Positions 6,591 through 12,754 of a DNA stretch of 12,754 nt are shown piece after piece. Source of the stretch: Micavibrio_A sp040381535 (GTDB lineage Bacteria; Pseudomonadota; Alphaproteobacteria; Micavibrionales; Micavibrionaceae). The DNA lies in the NCBI GenBank assembly GCA_040381535.1, contig JBEIHF010000034.1, positions 1-12,754 on the forward strand, written 5' to 3'. The position numbers and the translations under genes were made by a program. The notes beneath the pieces are model-generated. The model was given only the letters and a program-made list of their open reading frames with translations, did no database searches and had not been told where the DNA came from. The first letter of the stretch is position 1. Every line of letters starts with the position of its first letter.

Positions 6591-8668
6591 CGGGTTGGTG
6601 TGTAATAGTCGTAGGTTTCGTAAGCCGATTGCGGGCCTGCGGGTGATGTTGCCGCGGGGGCAAGCGCCGGAACGGCATTGGGATTGTAGAGGGGGATTGC
6701 CGTCGAAGGTGCATAGGTCGAGCGTGAGACAAACCCTTCACCGCGGCGGAAACGGGCATCATCCGAAGTCGGTACCGGCAACGGCGTTTGCGTCAAAACC
6801 GGTGCGGGAGCCAACGCGGCAACAGGCGCAGGCATAGGTTGAGCCGGAACGGGCACGCTTGATTCCCAAGACGGGGTTGTAGGCGCGGGCGTTACGGCCG
6901 GCAGATCAAGCGGCGCTATCTCAACAGAAGAATTCGTTTTCGCAACGGCCGGCGGCGCAACAGGCGATACCATCGGTGTAATGGGCATCGGCTCTACTTT
7001 GGAGACAGGCGCGGTAGAAACCGGCACCGCAGGCGTATCCAGAGGTTCGGGCGTATTGGGATCGGACGAAATTTTTCCTGCAGGCAAAGGTGTTATCAAC
7101 TTGGTTGCAGGCGCATCATAGGGCATATCGGGATTGGGAACGTTCTTGTGCTCTGCAGGTTCGCCCAGTTCTTTCGGTGACGTCACTTCTACGCCGGTGC
7201 CCGGCAGTTTGTGGTGTTTCTTAACGGCGTAATCCATATAACGCGGATCATTCGAGGCCGTGTATACAATCACGCGCGGACGAAGCAGCATGACGAGTTC
7301 GAGATTTTCCGTGTTGGCCGTCCGGGTATCCGGAAGGATTGGTTTCATCAAACCAAGGCCGCGTGTATCAAAATCGTCGTTCTCACGCACCAGGCCAGCG
7401 ATCAACACAGAATCACCTGGACGAACACGGATCTGCGTGGAAAGCTGACGCTCTGAAGTTTGTGGCAACTGGATAACTGTTTCGCCGCCGGCATCACCCG
7501 TGTCGGAGAAGGTGAAGTCATCGATCTGCTTCACATCCGTCAGCTCGATTTCAAAGTTTGCGTAAACAGTGGATTTATCCCACGTGCTTCCGATGGTGAG
7601 CGTGAAACCCGTATCGACCGAGTCCGTGTTGACGGAGGTGGTCGATTGCCCTTCGTCCAGCGTTGTGGAAATCTCAGAGACGTAGTTAAACGTATCGGCG
7701 ACGCGGAGTACGGCTTCTGCTCCGGAAAGAACCGTGATCTGAGGTTGCGAAATGGTTTTAACCGCACCGAATTGCGAGAGGAAGCGGACGATATCACCCG
7801 ACGTTCCGTCGAAATCCTGCGTTGTCGGCAAACCGATGCTGATTGGATCGGTAAAATCGGCACCGACACCGCCATTGATGGTGATGCCTGTGTTGAATTT
7901 GCCGAGCGAGCCAAGTTTGCTCCAGTCAACGCCGGCTGAATTACCCGCGCTCAAGGACACTTCCCAGATATAGGTTTCAAACACGATCATCGCCGTGTTG
8001 GCGCGCAGACGTTGGAAATAACGCGCGGCGATATCGGATGTTCTTTGCGTCGCAGTATATACAAGTGTGCGCGTTGTGGGATCAACTATCGGCGCAGCGC
8101 CACCCTCACCAAGGATTGCGGTCAAGCCAGCAGCAACATCATTTAAGAACGCCGTGTCATCACCCGAACCGATCGGCGGCAAGGTGACGGTGAAAGTTTG
8201 TGTGTCTTTGATCGTGATGGAGCCATCTTCATAAGAGCAGTACAGGTTTGCAAGGCTGCAGACCTGATGCACGACTTTGCCAAGATCACCGCGCAGATTC
8301 GCAACCGTCACGCGGCGCGTTAAGCCTTCCTGCGTTTCGAAGGCGAGAGAAATATCGTAGTCGGCAAGAATAAGTTGCAACGCGCCGGCAAGCGTTTCAC
8401 CGCGTAGCTCGAAAGGCCCTACCATTTCGGTGGGGAAATCATCGTCTTCGGCAACTTCTGGAACAAGAACATCTTCGCCGAGCGGAAGATACATCACGGC
8501 ATCGGGGCGTTCATTCACACCGGCTTTGCGGGAATCGGCAACAGTCGGAGCGGGAATATCAACATTGCGCGCTTCGGGAACACCCACCATCGCACACGCG
8601 GACGTCAAAACCATCGCGGAAACGGCCGCAACGTTCATCATCAATCCAAAACTTCCGTAACGCTTCAT
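6587..8668 (-). CDS. Type IVb pilus-type lipoprotein secretin (PilN/BfpB-like) with long Pro-rich C-terminal tail
   Basis: A 693-residue outer-membrane secretin that should form the gated pore for the pilus. The N-terminus is a lipoprotein signal ending in Leu-Thr-Ser-Ala-Cys, so lipidation at C25 is expected, as in PilN of R64 and BfpB. An STN/N0-like domain lies at about 86-157 with a cysteine pair (C137, C144), then a secretin-N-like domain (about 173-222) and the secretin core (about 225-470). The core shows the Gly-Ala-Val-Lys...Gln-Pro-Gln segment (301-310) and the Arg-Pro-Gly-Asp-Ser-Val-Leu-Ile-Ala-Gly-Leu segment (416-426). From about 500 to 693 the protein is Pro/Ala/Val-rich and low in complexity. 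It ends in a Tyr-rich patch (683-689), which is unusual for the family. The ATG lies 7 bp after the response-regulator stop, so the two are almost certainly cotranscribed. The Shine-Dalgarno sequence is weak (GAAGA close to the start). Confidence 0.93.
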   Translation of the reverse strand: MKRYGSFGLMMNVAAVSAMVLTSACAMVGVPEARNVDIPAPTVADSRKAGVNERPDAVMYLPLGEDVLVPEVAEDDDFPTEMVGPFELRGETLAGALQLILADYDISLAFETQEGLTRRVTVANLRGDLGKVVHQVCSLANLYCSYEDGSITIKDTQTFTVTLPPIGSGDDTAFLNDVAAGLTAILGEGGAAPIVDPTTRTLVYTATQRTSDIAARYFQRLRANTAMIVFETYIWEVSLSAGNSAGVDWSKLGSLGKFNTGITINGGVGADFTDPISIGLPTTQDFDGTSGDIVRFLSQFGAVKTISQPQITVLSGAEAVLRVADTFNYVSEISTTLDEGQSTTSVNTDSVDTGFTLTIGSTWDKSTVYANFEIELTDVKQIDDFTFSDTGDAGGETVIQLPQTSERQLSTQIRVRPGDSVLIAGLVRENDDFDTRGLGLMKPILPDTRTANTENLELVMLLRPRVIVYTASNDPRYMDYAVKKHHKLPGTGVEVTSPKELGEPAEHKNVPNPDMPYDAPATKLITPLPAGKISSDPNTPEPLDTPAVPVSTAPVSKVEPMPITPMVSPVAPPAVAKTNSSVEIAPLDLPAVTPAPTTPSWESSVPVPAQPMPAPVAALAPAPVLTQTPLPVPTSDDARFRRGEGFVSRSTYAPSTAIPLYNPNAVPALAPAATSPAGPQSAYETYDYYTPTR

Positions 8669-8675
8669 TTAGTCT

Positions 8676-9074
8676 TCAGCCTTTTCGTTTGTAGGCTTCG
8701 ATGGTTCTTGTAACAGTCTTGACTAGCCGGTCTTTTTGAACAGGCTTTATCATGACGGCGCTAACACCCCAAGTGCCTGCCTTCTCCAGCAGGTCCGGAT
8801 TATTGTCGCCAGTCACCAGAATAACGGGGGTATCCATGTCGAGGCCACGGATACTCCTGATAAATTCGAAACCATCCACAGGTTCCATGCGCACATCCAC
8901 TATGGCCAGAGAGATCGGATCGCGCTTTATATAATGTTGTTTCATGAAATCGAGGGCCTGATCGCCCTGCGATGCCTCAATAACATCGGCGCCCGTTTCA
9001 GCCAGATAGCGCACAATCTGCATCCTGACGAAATCATTGTCTTCCACTACGAGTATTTTAGTTTTTTGAGACAT
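8676..9074 (-). CDS. Stand-alone receiver-domain response regulator (CheY-like)
   Basis: A 132-residue protein made of one REC domain and no output domain. Key residues are present: acidic pair E11/D12, phospho-acceptor D60 in Ile-Val-Asp-Val-Arg-Met, switch Thr T88 in Val-Thr-Gly-Asp, and K110 in a Lys-Pro pair. It should therefore accept phosphate from a histidine kinase that is not in this window. With no DNA-binding domain it must act by protein contact. As first gene of the pilus cluster, 7 bp before the secretin gene, it may control pilus assembly or activity, as single-domain regulators PilG/PilH do in type IVa systems. That role is inference. The ATG at 9074 lacks a close Shine-Dalgarno sequence. 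Sequence upstream (to 9237) is shared with the divergent prepilin peptidase gene. Confidence 0.93.
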   Translation of the reverse strand: MSQKTKILVVEDNDFVRMQIVRYLAETGADVIEASQGDQALDFMKQHYIKRDPISLAIVDVRMEPVDGFEFIRSIRGLDMDTPVILVTGDNNPDLLEKAGTWGVSAVMIKPVQKDRLVKTVTRTIEAYKRKG

Positions 9075-9144
9075 TGCGCTGGCGGGAACCTTTAAGGGAA
9101 AAGGGCATGAGAACGGATTTAAGGAATCACAATTAAAAACCGTA

Positions 9145-9198
9145 AAGGATGGGTTTTAAATTAGCAATCCTTCCTTGCGGCCTTTCCACGGAAAGGAT
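9145..9198. repeat. Three AAGGAT motifs in alternating orientation in the divergent promoter region
   Basis: AAGGAT occurs at 9145-9150 and 9193-9198 on the plus strand and inverted as ATCCTT at 9167-9172. The first and second pair across 16 bases. The second and third pair as AATCCTT/AAGGATT. The copies sit between two divergent genes and could be binding sites for a shared regulator. The motif is short and resembles a Shine-Dalgarno core, so chance occurrence is a real alternative. Confidence 0.35.
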
Positions 9199-9204
9199 TA
9201 TGAT
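9175..9204 (+). promoter_or_regulatory. Predicted promoter with inverted repeat in the spacer, for the prepilin peptidase gene
   Basis: TTGCGG (9175-9180) and TATGAT (9199-9204, five of six matches to TATAAT) are separated by 18 bp. The spacer contains the perfect inverted repeat CCTTTCC-AC-GGAAAGG (9181-9196). A dyad placed exactly between -35 and -10 with a longer than usual spacer is the arrangement used by MerR-type activators, though their spacers are typically 19-20 bp. The expected transcript would start near 9211, about 27 nt before the ATG. Confidence 0.45.
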
Positions 9205-9237
9205 AAGAAAAACATAGGCCTTGTGTGATTCCCCATC

Positions 9238-9762
9238 ATGTTCGATATCTTTGCCATTCTCAGCCTACTCAGCGCGATCGGGCTTTTAATCGCGCTCTCA
9301 GCAATCGATCTTAAGCACTGGATATTGCCCGATAAACTCAATCTGGCATTAGGCATAGCAGGATTGGTGTTTCATTTTTCCACAGGCTACGCCTATGTCG
9401 ATATCAAGGACATGTTACTCGGCGCGGCTGTCGGCGCGGGCATGCTCTTGATCATCCGCTTCTTCGCGAACCGCCATTATGAAACCGATGCGCTAGGCCT
9501 TGGCGATGTCAAACTGCTTGGCGCGGCGGGATTGTGGCTCGGCATGGAAGGCGTTCTGATGGCTGTGACCGCGGGCGCGGCGGCTGGACTCGTGCACGGT
9601 TTGGTTTACGCCGCTTACACCGCATGGAAAAACAAAACCAAATTCACTATCCGCAATCTGGCCATTCCCGCAGGTCCGGGTTTTTGTATCGGGATCGCTG
9701 TGGTAGGTTACATCATGTTCTCATCTTTCGTATTGGCATTTTTATATGCACAGTTCTCTTGA
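9238..9762 (+). CDS. Prepilin peptidase, A24 family, peptidase domain only (CpaA/PilU-like)
   Basis: A 174-residue polytopic aspartyl protease that cleaves the leader of type IV prepilins at the inner membrane. The two catalytic aspartates are visible: D24 in the Ile-Asp-Leu-Lys...Leu-Pro-Asp segment (23-32) and D90 in Gly-Leu-Gly-Asp-Val-Lys (87-92). Near the C-terminus an Ile-Pro-Ala-Gly-Pro-Gly segment (143-148) matches the family's Ile-Pro-Phe-Gly-Pro. Six or so hydrophobic segments cover most of the chain. The N-terminal cytoplasmic methyltransferase domain with its CxxC pairs, found in PilD/GspO, is absent, so N-methylation of pilins would need another enzyme or not occur. It is divergent from the pilus cluster and presumably serves it. 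No Shine-Dalgarno sequence is visible before the ATG. The last 17 bp overlap the next gene. Confidence 0.92.
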   Translation: MFDIFAILSLLSAIGLLIALSAIDLKHWILPDKLNLALGIAGLVFHFSTGYAYVDIKDMLLGAAVGAGMLLIIRFFANRHYETDALGLGDVKLLGAAGLWLGMEGVLMAVTAGAAAGLVHGLVYAAYTAWKNKTKFTIRNLAIPAGPGFCIGIAVVGYIMFSSFVLAFLYAQFS

Positions 9763-10960
9763 CGGTATCCGCGTCCTTGATCTGTCCCGCATTCTAGCGG
9801 GCCCTGTCTGCACGCAAATTCTTGGAGACCTCGGCGCGGACATCATCAAAATCGAAAAACCAAACGAAGGAGATGACACACGCGGTTGGGGCCCTCCCTT
9901 TCTGAAAGACAAAAACGGAAACGACACGCATGAGAGCGCGTATTATCTTTCCTGCAACCGCAATAAAAAATCCGTCACCATCGACATTACCAAACCCGAA
10001 GGGCAAAAACTCATCCACTCGCTAGCGGCGCAAAGCGATGTGTTGATCCATAACTTCAAAGTTGGCGGTCTGGAGAAATACGGGTTGGGGTTTGAAGCCG
10101 CGCACGCCGCCCACCCACACCTTATATATACTGCGATTTCAGGGTTCGGGCAGAACGGTCCGCTATCGTCAGAACCAGGCTATGATTTGATGGCCCAAGC
10201 CATGGGCGGATTGATGGGCCATACAGGCGAAGCGGATGGCGAGCCCATGAAAGCAGGTGTCGCCCTTGTCGATGTCATGTCGGGCCTTTATGCCGCCATC
10301 GGAATTCTAGCCGCAATCAATGCGCGCACGCAAACCGGCAAAGGGCAAATGGTGGATCTCGCGTTGCTCGATGTCACCCTCGCCTCTATGACAAACCTCG
10401 CGCAATATTATCTGACGTCGGGCGTTGCGCCGAGAAGATACGGCAACGCGCATTCGACCATCGTTCCCTATCAGGCGTTCAAAACCAAAGACGGTTATAT
10501 GGCCGTGGCGGTCGGCAACGATTCCCAATTCAAAAAATTTGCCGCGCATTTGGGAAAAGCTGAATGGGACGAAGATGCGCGTTTTGCCAAAAACGAAAAC
10601 CGCGTGCGCAACCGTGAAGCGCTCATCCCCATGATAGCCGATCTCCTGAAAGCAAAAACCACATCCGCATGGGTGGATGGGTTGCGCGATATCGACGTGC
10701 CCGCGGGTGCGGTGAATTCCATCGATCAGGTTTTCGCCATGGAACAGGTACAGGCGCGTGACATGGAAATCGAAATGACGCATCCCCACTCTGCAACGCC
10801 CGTCAAACTGGTCGGTAGCCCGCTCAAAATGTCGGACACGCCTGTATCATACCGCCTTCCTCCGCCCGTCATGGGCGCGCACACGGATGAGGTTCTGAAC
10901 GGCCTGCTGGGCCTTTCGGCATCTGAAATCGCTGATTTGAAAGCCAAAAAAATCATTTAA
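9746..10960 (+). CDS. Class III (CaiB/BaiF family) acyl-CoA transferase
   Basis: A 404-residue enzyme that moves CoA between carboxylic acids. Its substrates cannot be told from sequence. The family start (Leu-Asp-Gly-Ile-Arg-Val-Leu-Asp-Leu-Ser...Ala-Gly-Pro, 5-20) and the Gly-Ala-Asp-Ile-Ile-Lys-Ile-Glu segment (30-37) are clear. D176 in Ala-Leu-Val-Asp-Val-Met-Ser-Gly (173-180) matches the catalytic aspartate that forms the aspartyl-CoA thioester intermediate (Asp169 in formyl-CoA transferase). The Thr-Gly-Lys-Gly-Gln-Met-Val-Asp segment (197-204) follows as expected. Length is normal, and the C-terminal domain is complete. The ATG lies inside the end of the prepilin peptidase gene (17-bp overlap in another frame), so translation is probably coupled although the functions look unrelated. 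No mate gene such as an acyl-CoA dehydrogenase or decarboxylase is adjacent to suggest a pathway. Confidence 0.94.
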   Translation: MHSSLDGIRVLDLSRILAGPVCTQILGDLGADIIKIEKPNEGDDTRGWGPPFLKDKNGNDTHESAYYLSCNRNKKSVTIDITKPEGQKLIHSLAAQSDVLIHNFKVGGLEKYGLGFEAAHAAHPHLIYTAISGFGQNGPLSSEPGYDLMAQAMGGLMGHTGEADGEPMKAGVALVDVMSGLYAAIGILAAINARTQTGKGQMVDLALLDVTLASMTNLAQYYLTSGVAPRRYGNAHSTIVPYQAFKTKDGYMAVAVGNDSQFKKFAAHLGKAEWDEDARFAKNENRVRNREALIPMIADLLKAKTTSAWVDGLRDIDVPAGAVNSIDQVFAMEQVQARDMEIEMTHPHSATPVKLVGSPLKMSDTPVSYRLPPPVMGAHTDEVLNGLLGLSASEIADLKAKKII

Positions 10961-10969
10961 GTGCATAAA

Positions 10970-10994
10970 GGGTATGGAAATTCTTGCCATACCC
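10970..10994. other. Hairpin between the CoA-transferase gene and pyrB
   Basis: GGGTATGG (10970-10977) and CCATACCC (10987-10994) form a perfect eight-pair stem with a nine-base loop. On the plus strand no T-run follows, so it is a poor intrinsic terminator. It begins 9 bp after the CoA-transferase stop and ends 28 bp before the pyrB ATG. It could stabilise the 3' end, act as an operator, or influence pyrB expression. Confidence 0.5.
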
Positions 10995-11022
10995 ACCCCT
11001 GCCCTGTAATCATCCCATCCTG

Positions 11023-12000
11023 ATGAAACATTCAGATGCTAGCCGCAAGTCATTCCAAAAGGTCAACCGCGACGCCTTCACCCATTCCCATTTGATCGGG
11101 ATTGAAAGTTTGAGCGCGGCTGAAATCGAAATCGCCCTCGACCTTGCCGATTATTACGCTGACCGATTGGATGAGCGCGAATTCAAACCCGATATCCTGC
11201 GCGGCGCGGTCATCCTTACTTTGTTCTTCGAAGATTCCACACGCACGCGCCTTTCCTTCGAGATGGCAGCGAAACGTTTGGGCGCCGATGTCGTCAACAT
11301 GGATGTGGGCACATCATCCGTGAACAAGGGCGAGAGCCTGACCGATACGATCCATACATTGCACGCGATGCTGCGCCCTGATGCCATCGTCATCCGCCAT
11401 AGCGAATATAACGCGCCGCAATTCATTTCGAAACTCGTCGATTGCCCCGTTATCAATGCAGGTGATTCTTATCACGAACATCCGACGCAGGCTTTGCTCG
11501 ACGCGCTGACCATCCGCCGCCATTTCGGCAAACTCAAGAGCCTGTGTGTGGCGATCTGCGGCGATATCGCGCATTCCCGCGTGGCCACGTCAAATATGTA
11601 TCTGCTGACTAAGATGGGCGCGGATGTCCGCGTCGTCGCGCCGCCGATGTTGAAACCCGAAAAATTCCCCGTCGCGAATATCAAAGCGTTCGACACTATG
11701 AAAGAAGGCCTTGAAGGTTGCGACGTCGTGATGATGCTTCGCAACCAGAAAGAACGCATGAAATCAGGATTGATCGAATCAGAAGGCGCATTCTTCCGAG
11801 ATTACGGTTTGACGTATGAAAAACTTGGCTATGCCAAACCCACCGCCGTCGTCATGCATCCCGGCCCCATGAACCGCGGCGTGGAAATAGACGGCGATGT
11901 TGCGGATGACAAGGAACGCTCTCTCATTCTCGAACAGGTGCGCAACGGCGTTCCTACGCGCATGGCTGTCATGGACCTGCTGCTCAAGGGAAAGGCCTGA
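11023..12000 (+). CDS. pyrB: Aspartate carbamoyltransferase catalytic subunit
   Basis: A 325-residue enzyme that joins carbamoyl phosphate and aspartate to N-carbamoyl-aspartate, the committed step of pyrimidine synthesis in the cytoplasm. Visible active-site motifs: Ser-Thr-Arg-Thr (72-75) that binds carbamoyl phosphate, the Ser-Ser-Val-Asn-Lys-Gly-Glu loop (98-104) with Lys102 contributed to a neighbouring subunit, His-Pro-Thr-Gln (153-156), Leu-Arg-Asn-Gln-Lys-Glu-Arg (239-245), and His-Pro-Gly-Pro-Met-Asn-Arg-Gly (279-286). ATG at 11023 is preferred. The frame also allows a TTG at 10984, but its 13 extra residues come from the hairpin region and are Pro-rich. No Shine-Dalgarno sequence is seen. 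The gene ends in tandem stops TGA-TAA. Neither pyrC nor a regulatory pyrI gene follows, unlike the common pyrBC or pyrBI arrangements. Confidence 0.97.
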   Translation: MKHSDASRKSFQKVNRDAFTHSHLIGIESLSAAEIEIALDLADYYADRLDEREFKPDILRGAVILTLFFEDSTRTRLSFEMAAKRLGADVVNMDVGTSSVNKGESLTDTIHTLHAMLRPDAIVIRHSEYNAPQFISKLVDCPVINAGDSYHEHPTQALLDALTIRRHFGKLKSLCVAICGDIAHSRVATSNMYLLTKMGADVRVVAPPMLKPEKFPVANIKAFDTMKEGLEGCDVVMMLRNQKERMKSGLIESEGAFFRDYGLTYEKLGYAKPTAVVMHPGPMNRGVEIDGDVADDKERSLILEQVRNGVPTRMAVMDLLLKGKA

Positions 12001-12015
12001 TAACTAGTGGTTACA

Positions 12016-12754
12016 ATGAAACCAGCGTTAATAATTTTGATTTCTATAGTACTCTCAACAACCATCTCTCTAGCCTTGTTTAAAATGCTAGATCCTGAGA
12101 CTTCAGACTCACAAAATTCTTTAAAAGAATCTGCTTACGAACATGTTATGAGCACAGGAACTCTGCGTTGCGGATACGGAATATGGCCGCCTAATTTAAA
12201 TAGAGATCCCAATAGCGGAGAATTATCGGGCATTTCATTCGACTTAATGACGGAAGTTGCAAAACTCCTGAACTTAAAAATTGAATGGATTGAGGAAGTG
12301 CCGCTTGGCAACGCTGTTGAAGGCTTAAAGAGCGAAAGGTACGACGTATATTGCACAACTCTGTATATCCGCCCAAATAACATGAAAATAGTAGAGTTTG
12401 CTGGACCAATTCTGTATTCGCCTGTAAATATATATAGCGCGAAAGGAAAATCAGGATTCTTCGTATCCCTAGATCAGCTTAACAACCCAGAAACTAGAAT
12501 AGGAATGATTGATGGAACTATCCCGCATATCATTTCTATAGAAGACTTTCCAAGTGCCACACATGTAAGTCTGCCGGAACAATCGGAATATGCTGAAAAC
12601 ATGTTACTTATAACAACTAATAAAGCTGACATCACGCTGGTTGAAGCAGCAACAGCAGAAAACTTTTTACGCACGAACCCAGGTCAAATAGAATTAGTGA
12701 AGCAACTTAGTCCGATAAAGATTTTTCCAACGGCATTTATACTTGATCGGGGAG
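12016..12754 (+). CDS. Family-3 extracellular solute-binding protein (amino-acid type), 3' end outside window
   Basis: An open frame of 246 codons that runs off the right edge without a stop. Residues 1-23 form a hydrophobic signal peptide or anchor with no clear cleavage site. From about 46 the chain follows the periplasmic binding fold: Gly-Thr-Leu-Arg-Cys-Gly-Tyr (48-54), Gly-Ile-Ser-Phe-Asp-Leu (72-77), then Ile-Arg-Pro...Val-Glu-Phe-Ala-Gly-Pro (118-131), where R119 corresponds to the carboxylate-binding arginine of amino-acid binding proteins, and a second lobe with Arg-Ile-Gly-Met-Ile-Asp-Gly-Thr (161-168). It likely binds a small amino-acid-like ligand. No permease or ATPase is seen in the window. 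GC is about 42% in five 60-base lines counted, against about 55% in three pyrB lines, and AGA, ATA and TTA codons are frequent. This suggests separate ancestry. Only a weak GTGG precedes the ATG. Confidence 0.85.
   Translation, partial: MKPALIILISIVLSTTISLALFKMLDPETSDSQNSLKESAYEHVMSTGTLRCGYGIWPPNLNRDPNSGELSGISFDLMTEVAKLLNLKIEWIEEVPLGNAVEGLKSERYDVYCTTLYIRPNNMKIVEFAGPILYSPVNIYSAKGKSGFFVSLDQLNNPETRIGMIDGTIPHIISIEDFPSATHVSLPEQSEYAENMLLITTNKADITLVEAATAENFLRTNPGQIELVKQLSPIKIFPTAFILDRG

Noticed and set aside
6517..6837. Plus-strand open frame of 106 codons beginning in the gap after the secretin gene
   Set aside because: It has no ribosome-binding site, and most of it is the complement of the Pro-rich secretin tail, whose codons keep the opposite strand open.
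38..9074. A complete type II secretion system rather than a pilus
   Set aside because: No GspG-K pseudopilin is present in the window, and the lipoprotein secretin with a PilP-like neighbour fits a type IVb pilus better. The left flank could change this.
9181..9196. CCTTTCC-AC-GGAAAGG as a terminator hairpin
   Set aside because: The two-base loop is too small, and neither strand has a T-run after it. It fits a DNA operator better.
10970..10994. Intrinsic terminator after the CoA-transferase gene
   Set aside because: The stem is good, but no T-tract follows on the plus strand, so I list it only as a hairpin.
10984..11022. Earlier TTG start for pyrB adding 13 residues
   Set aside because: The added segment comes from the second arm of the hairpin and is Pro-rich and unlike pyrB N-termini. 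ATG at 11023 gives a normal-sized protein.
1..12754. CRISPR arrays, insertion sequences, tRNA or rRNA genes, phage attachment sites
   Set aside because: No regularly spaced repeats, transposase motifs, terminal inverted repeats or cloverleaf sequences were seen on either strand.

Overview
The window is typical of a mid-GC alphaproteobacterium. Evidence is the codon use, scarce Shine-Dalgarno sequences and dense packing. A Rhodospirillales- or Micavibrio-like lineage is possible, but that is inference from gene style and not a phylogenetic result. There are no tRNA, rRNA, insertion-sequence or CRISPR features, and no gene-free stretch reaches 300 bases.

The left 9.1 kb is one leftward (minus-strand) gene cluster for a type IVb-like pilus or a closely related type II secretion-like machine. 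In transcription order it holds: a stand-alone receiver-domain response regulator (9074-8676); a lipoprotein secretin with a long proline-rich tail (8668-6587); a secreted protein with three Ig-like ASH-type repeats ending in a PilP/GspC-like secretin-docking domain (6430-4772); a PilB/GspE-type assembly ATPase (4756-2927); a GspF/PilC-type inner-membrane platform protein (2904-1684); a bitopic 328-residue protein starting at TTG (1682-696); and a bitopic 186-residue protein (598-38). The last two fit the positions of GspL/PilN-like and GspM/PilO-like alignment proteins, but their families are not recognised with certainty. No prepilin, no retraction ATPase and no PilM-like actin-fold protein lies in the window. 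The major pilin is probably encoded beyond position 1 or elsewhere.

The regulatory layout has three parts. A 163-bp divergent region (9075-9237) separates the regulator from a rightward prepilin peptidase gene. It contains a predicted promoter whose spacer is an inverted repeat. A 156-bp gap between the secretin and the ASH/PilP-like gene contains a perfect TATAAT box, a near-perfect 18-bp palindrome and an 8-A tract. A 97-bp AT-rich gap precedes the last small gene.

Rightward genes occupy 9238 to the right edge. The prepilin peptidase (9238-9762) would process the pilins of the divergent cluster. It overlaps a class III (CaiB/BaiF) CoA-transferase gene by 17 bp (9746-10960). A 25-nt hairpin follows, then pyrB, aspartate carbamoyltransferase (11023-12000). 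After 15 bp a clearly more AT-rich gene for a family-3 solute-binding protein begins at 12016 and runs off the end.

The most noteworthy parts are the unusual architecture of the pilus envelope components (ASH repeats plus docking domain, secretin with Pro-rich/Tyr-rich tail, two unassigned bitopic proteins), the output-less receiver that heads the operon, and the dyad-in-spacer promoter.
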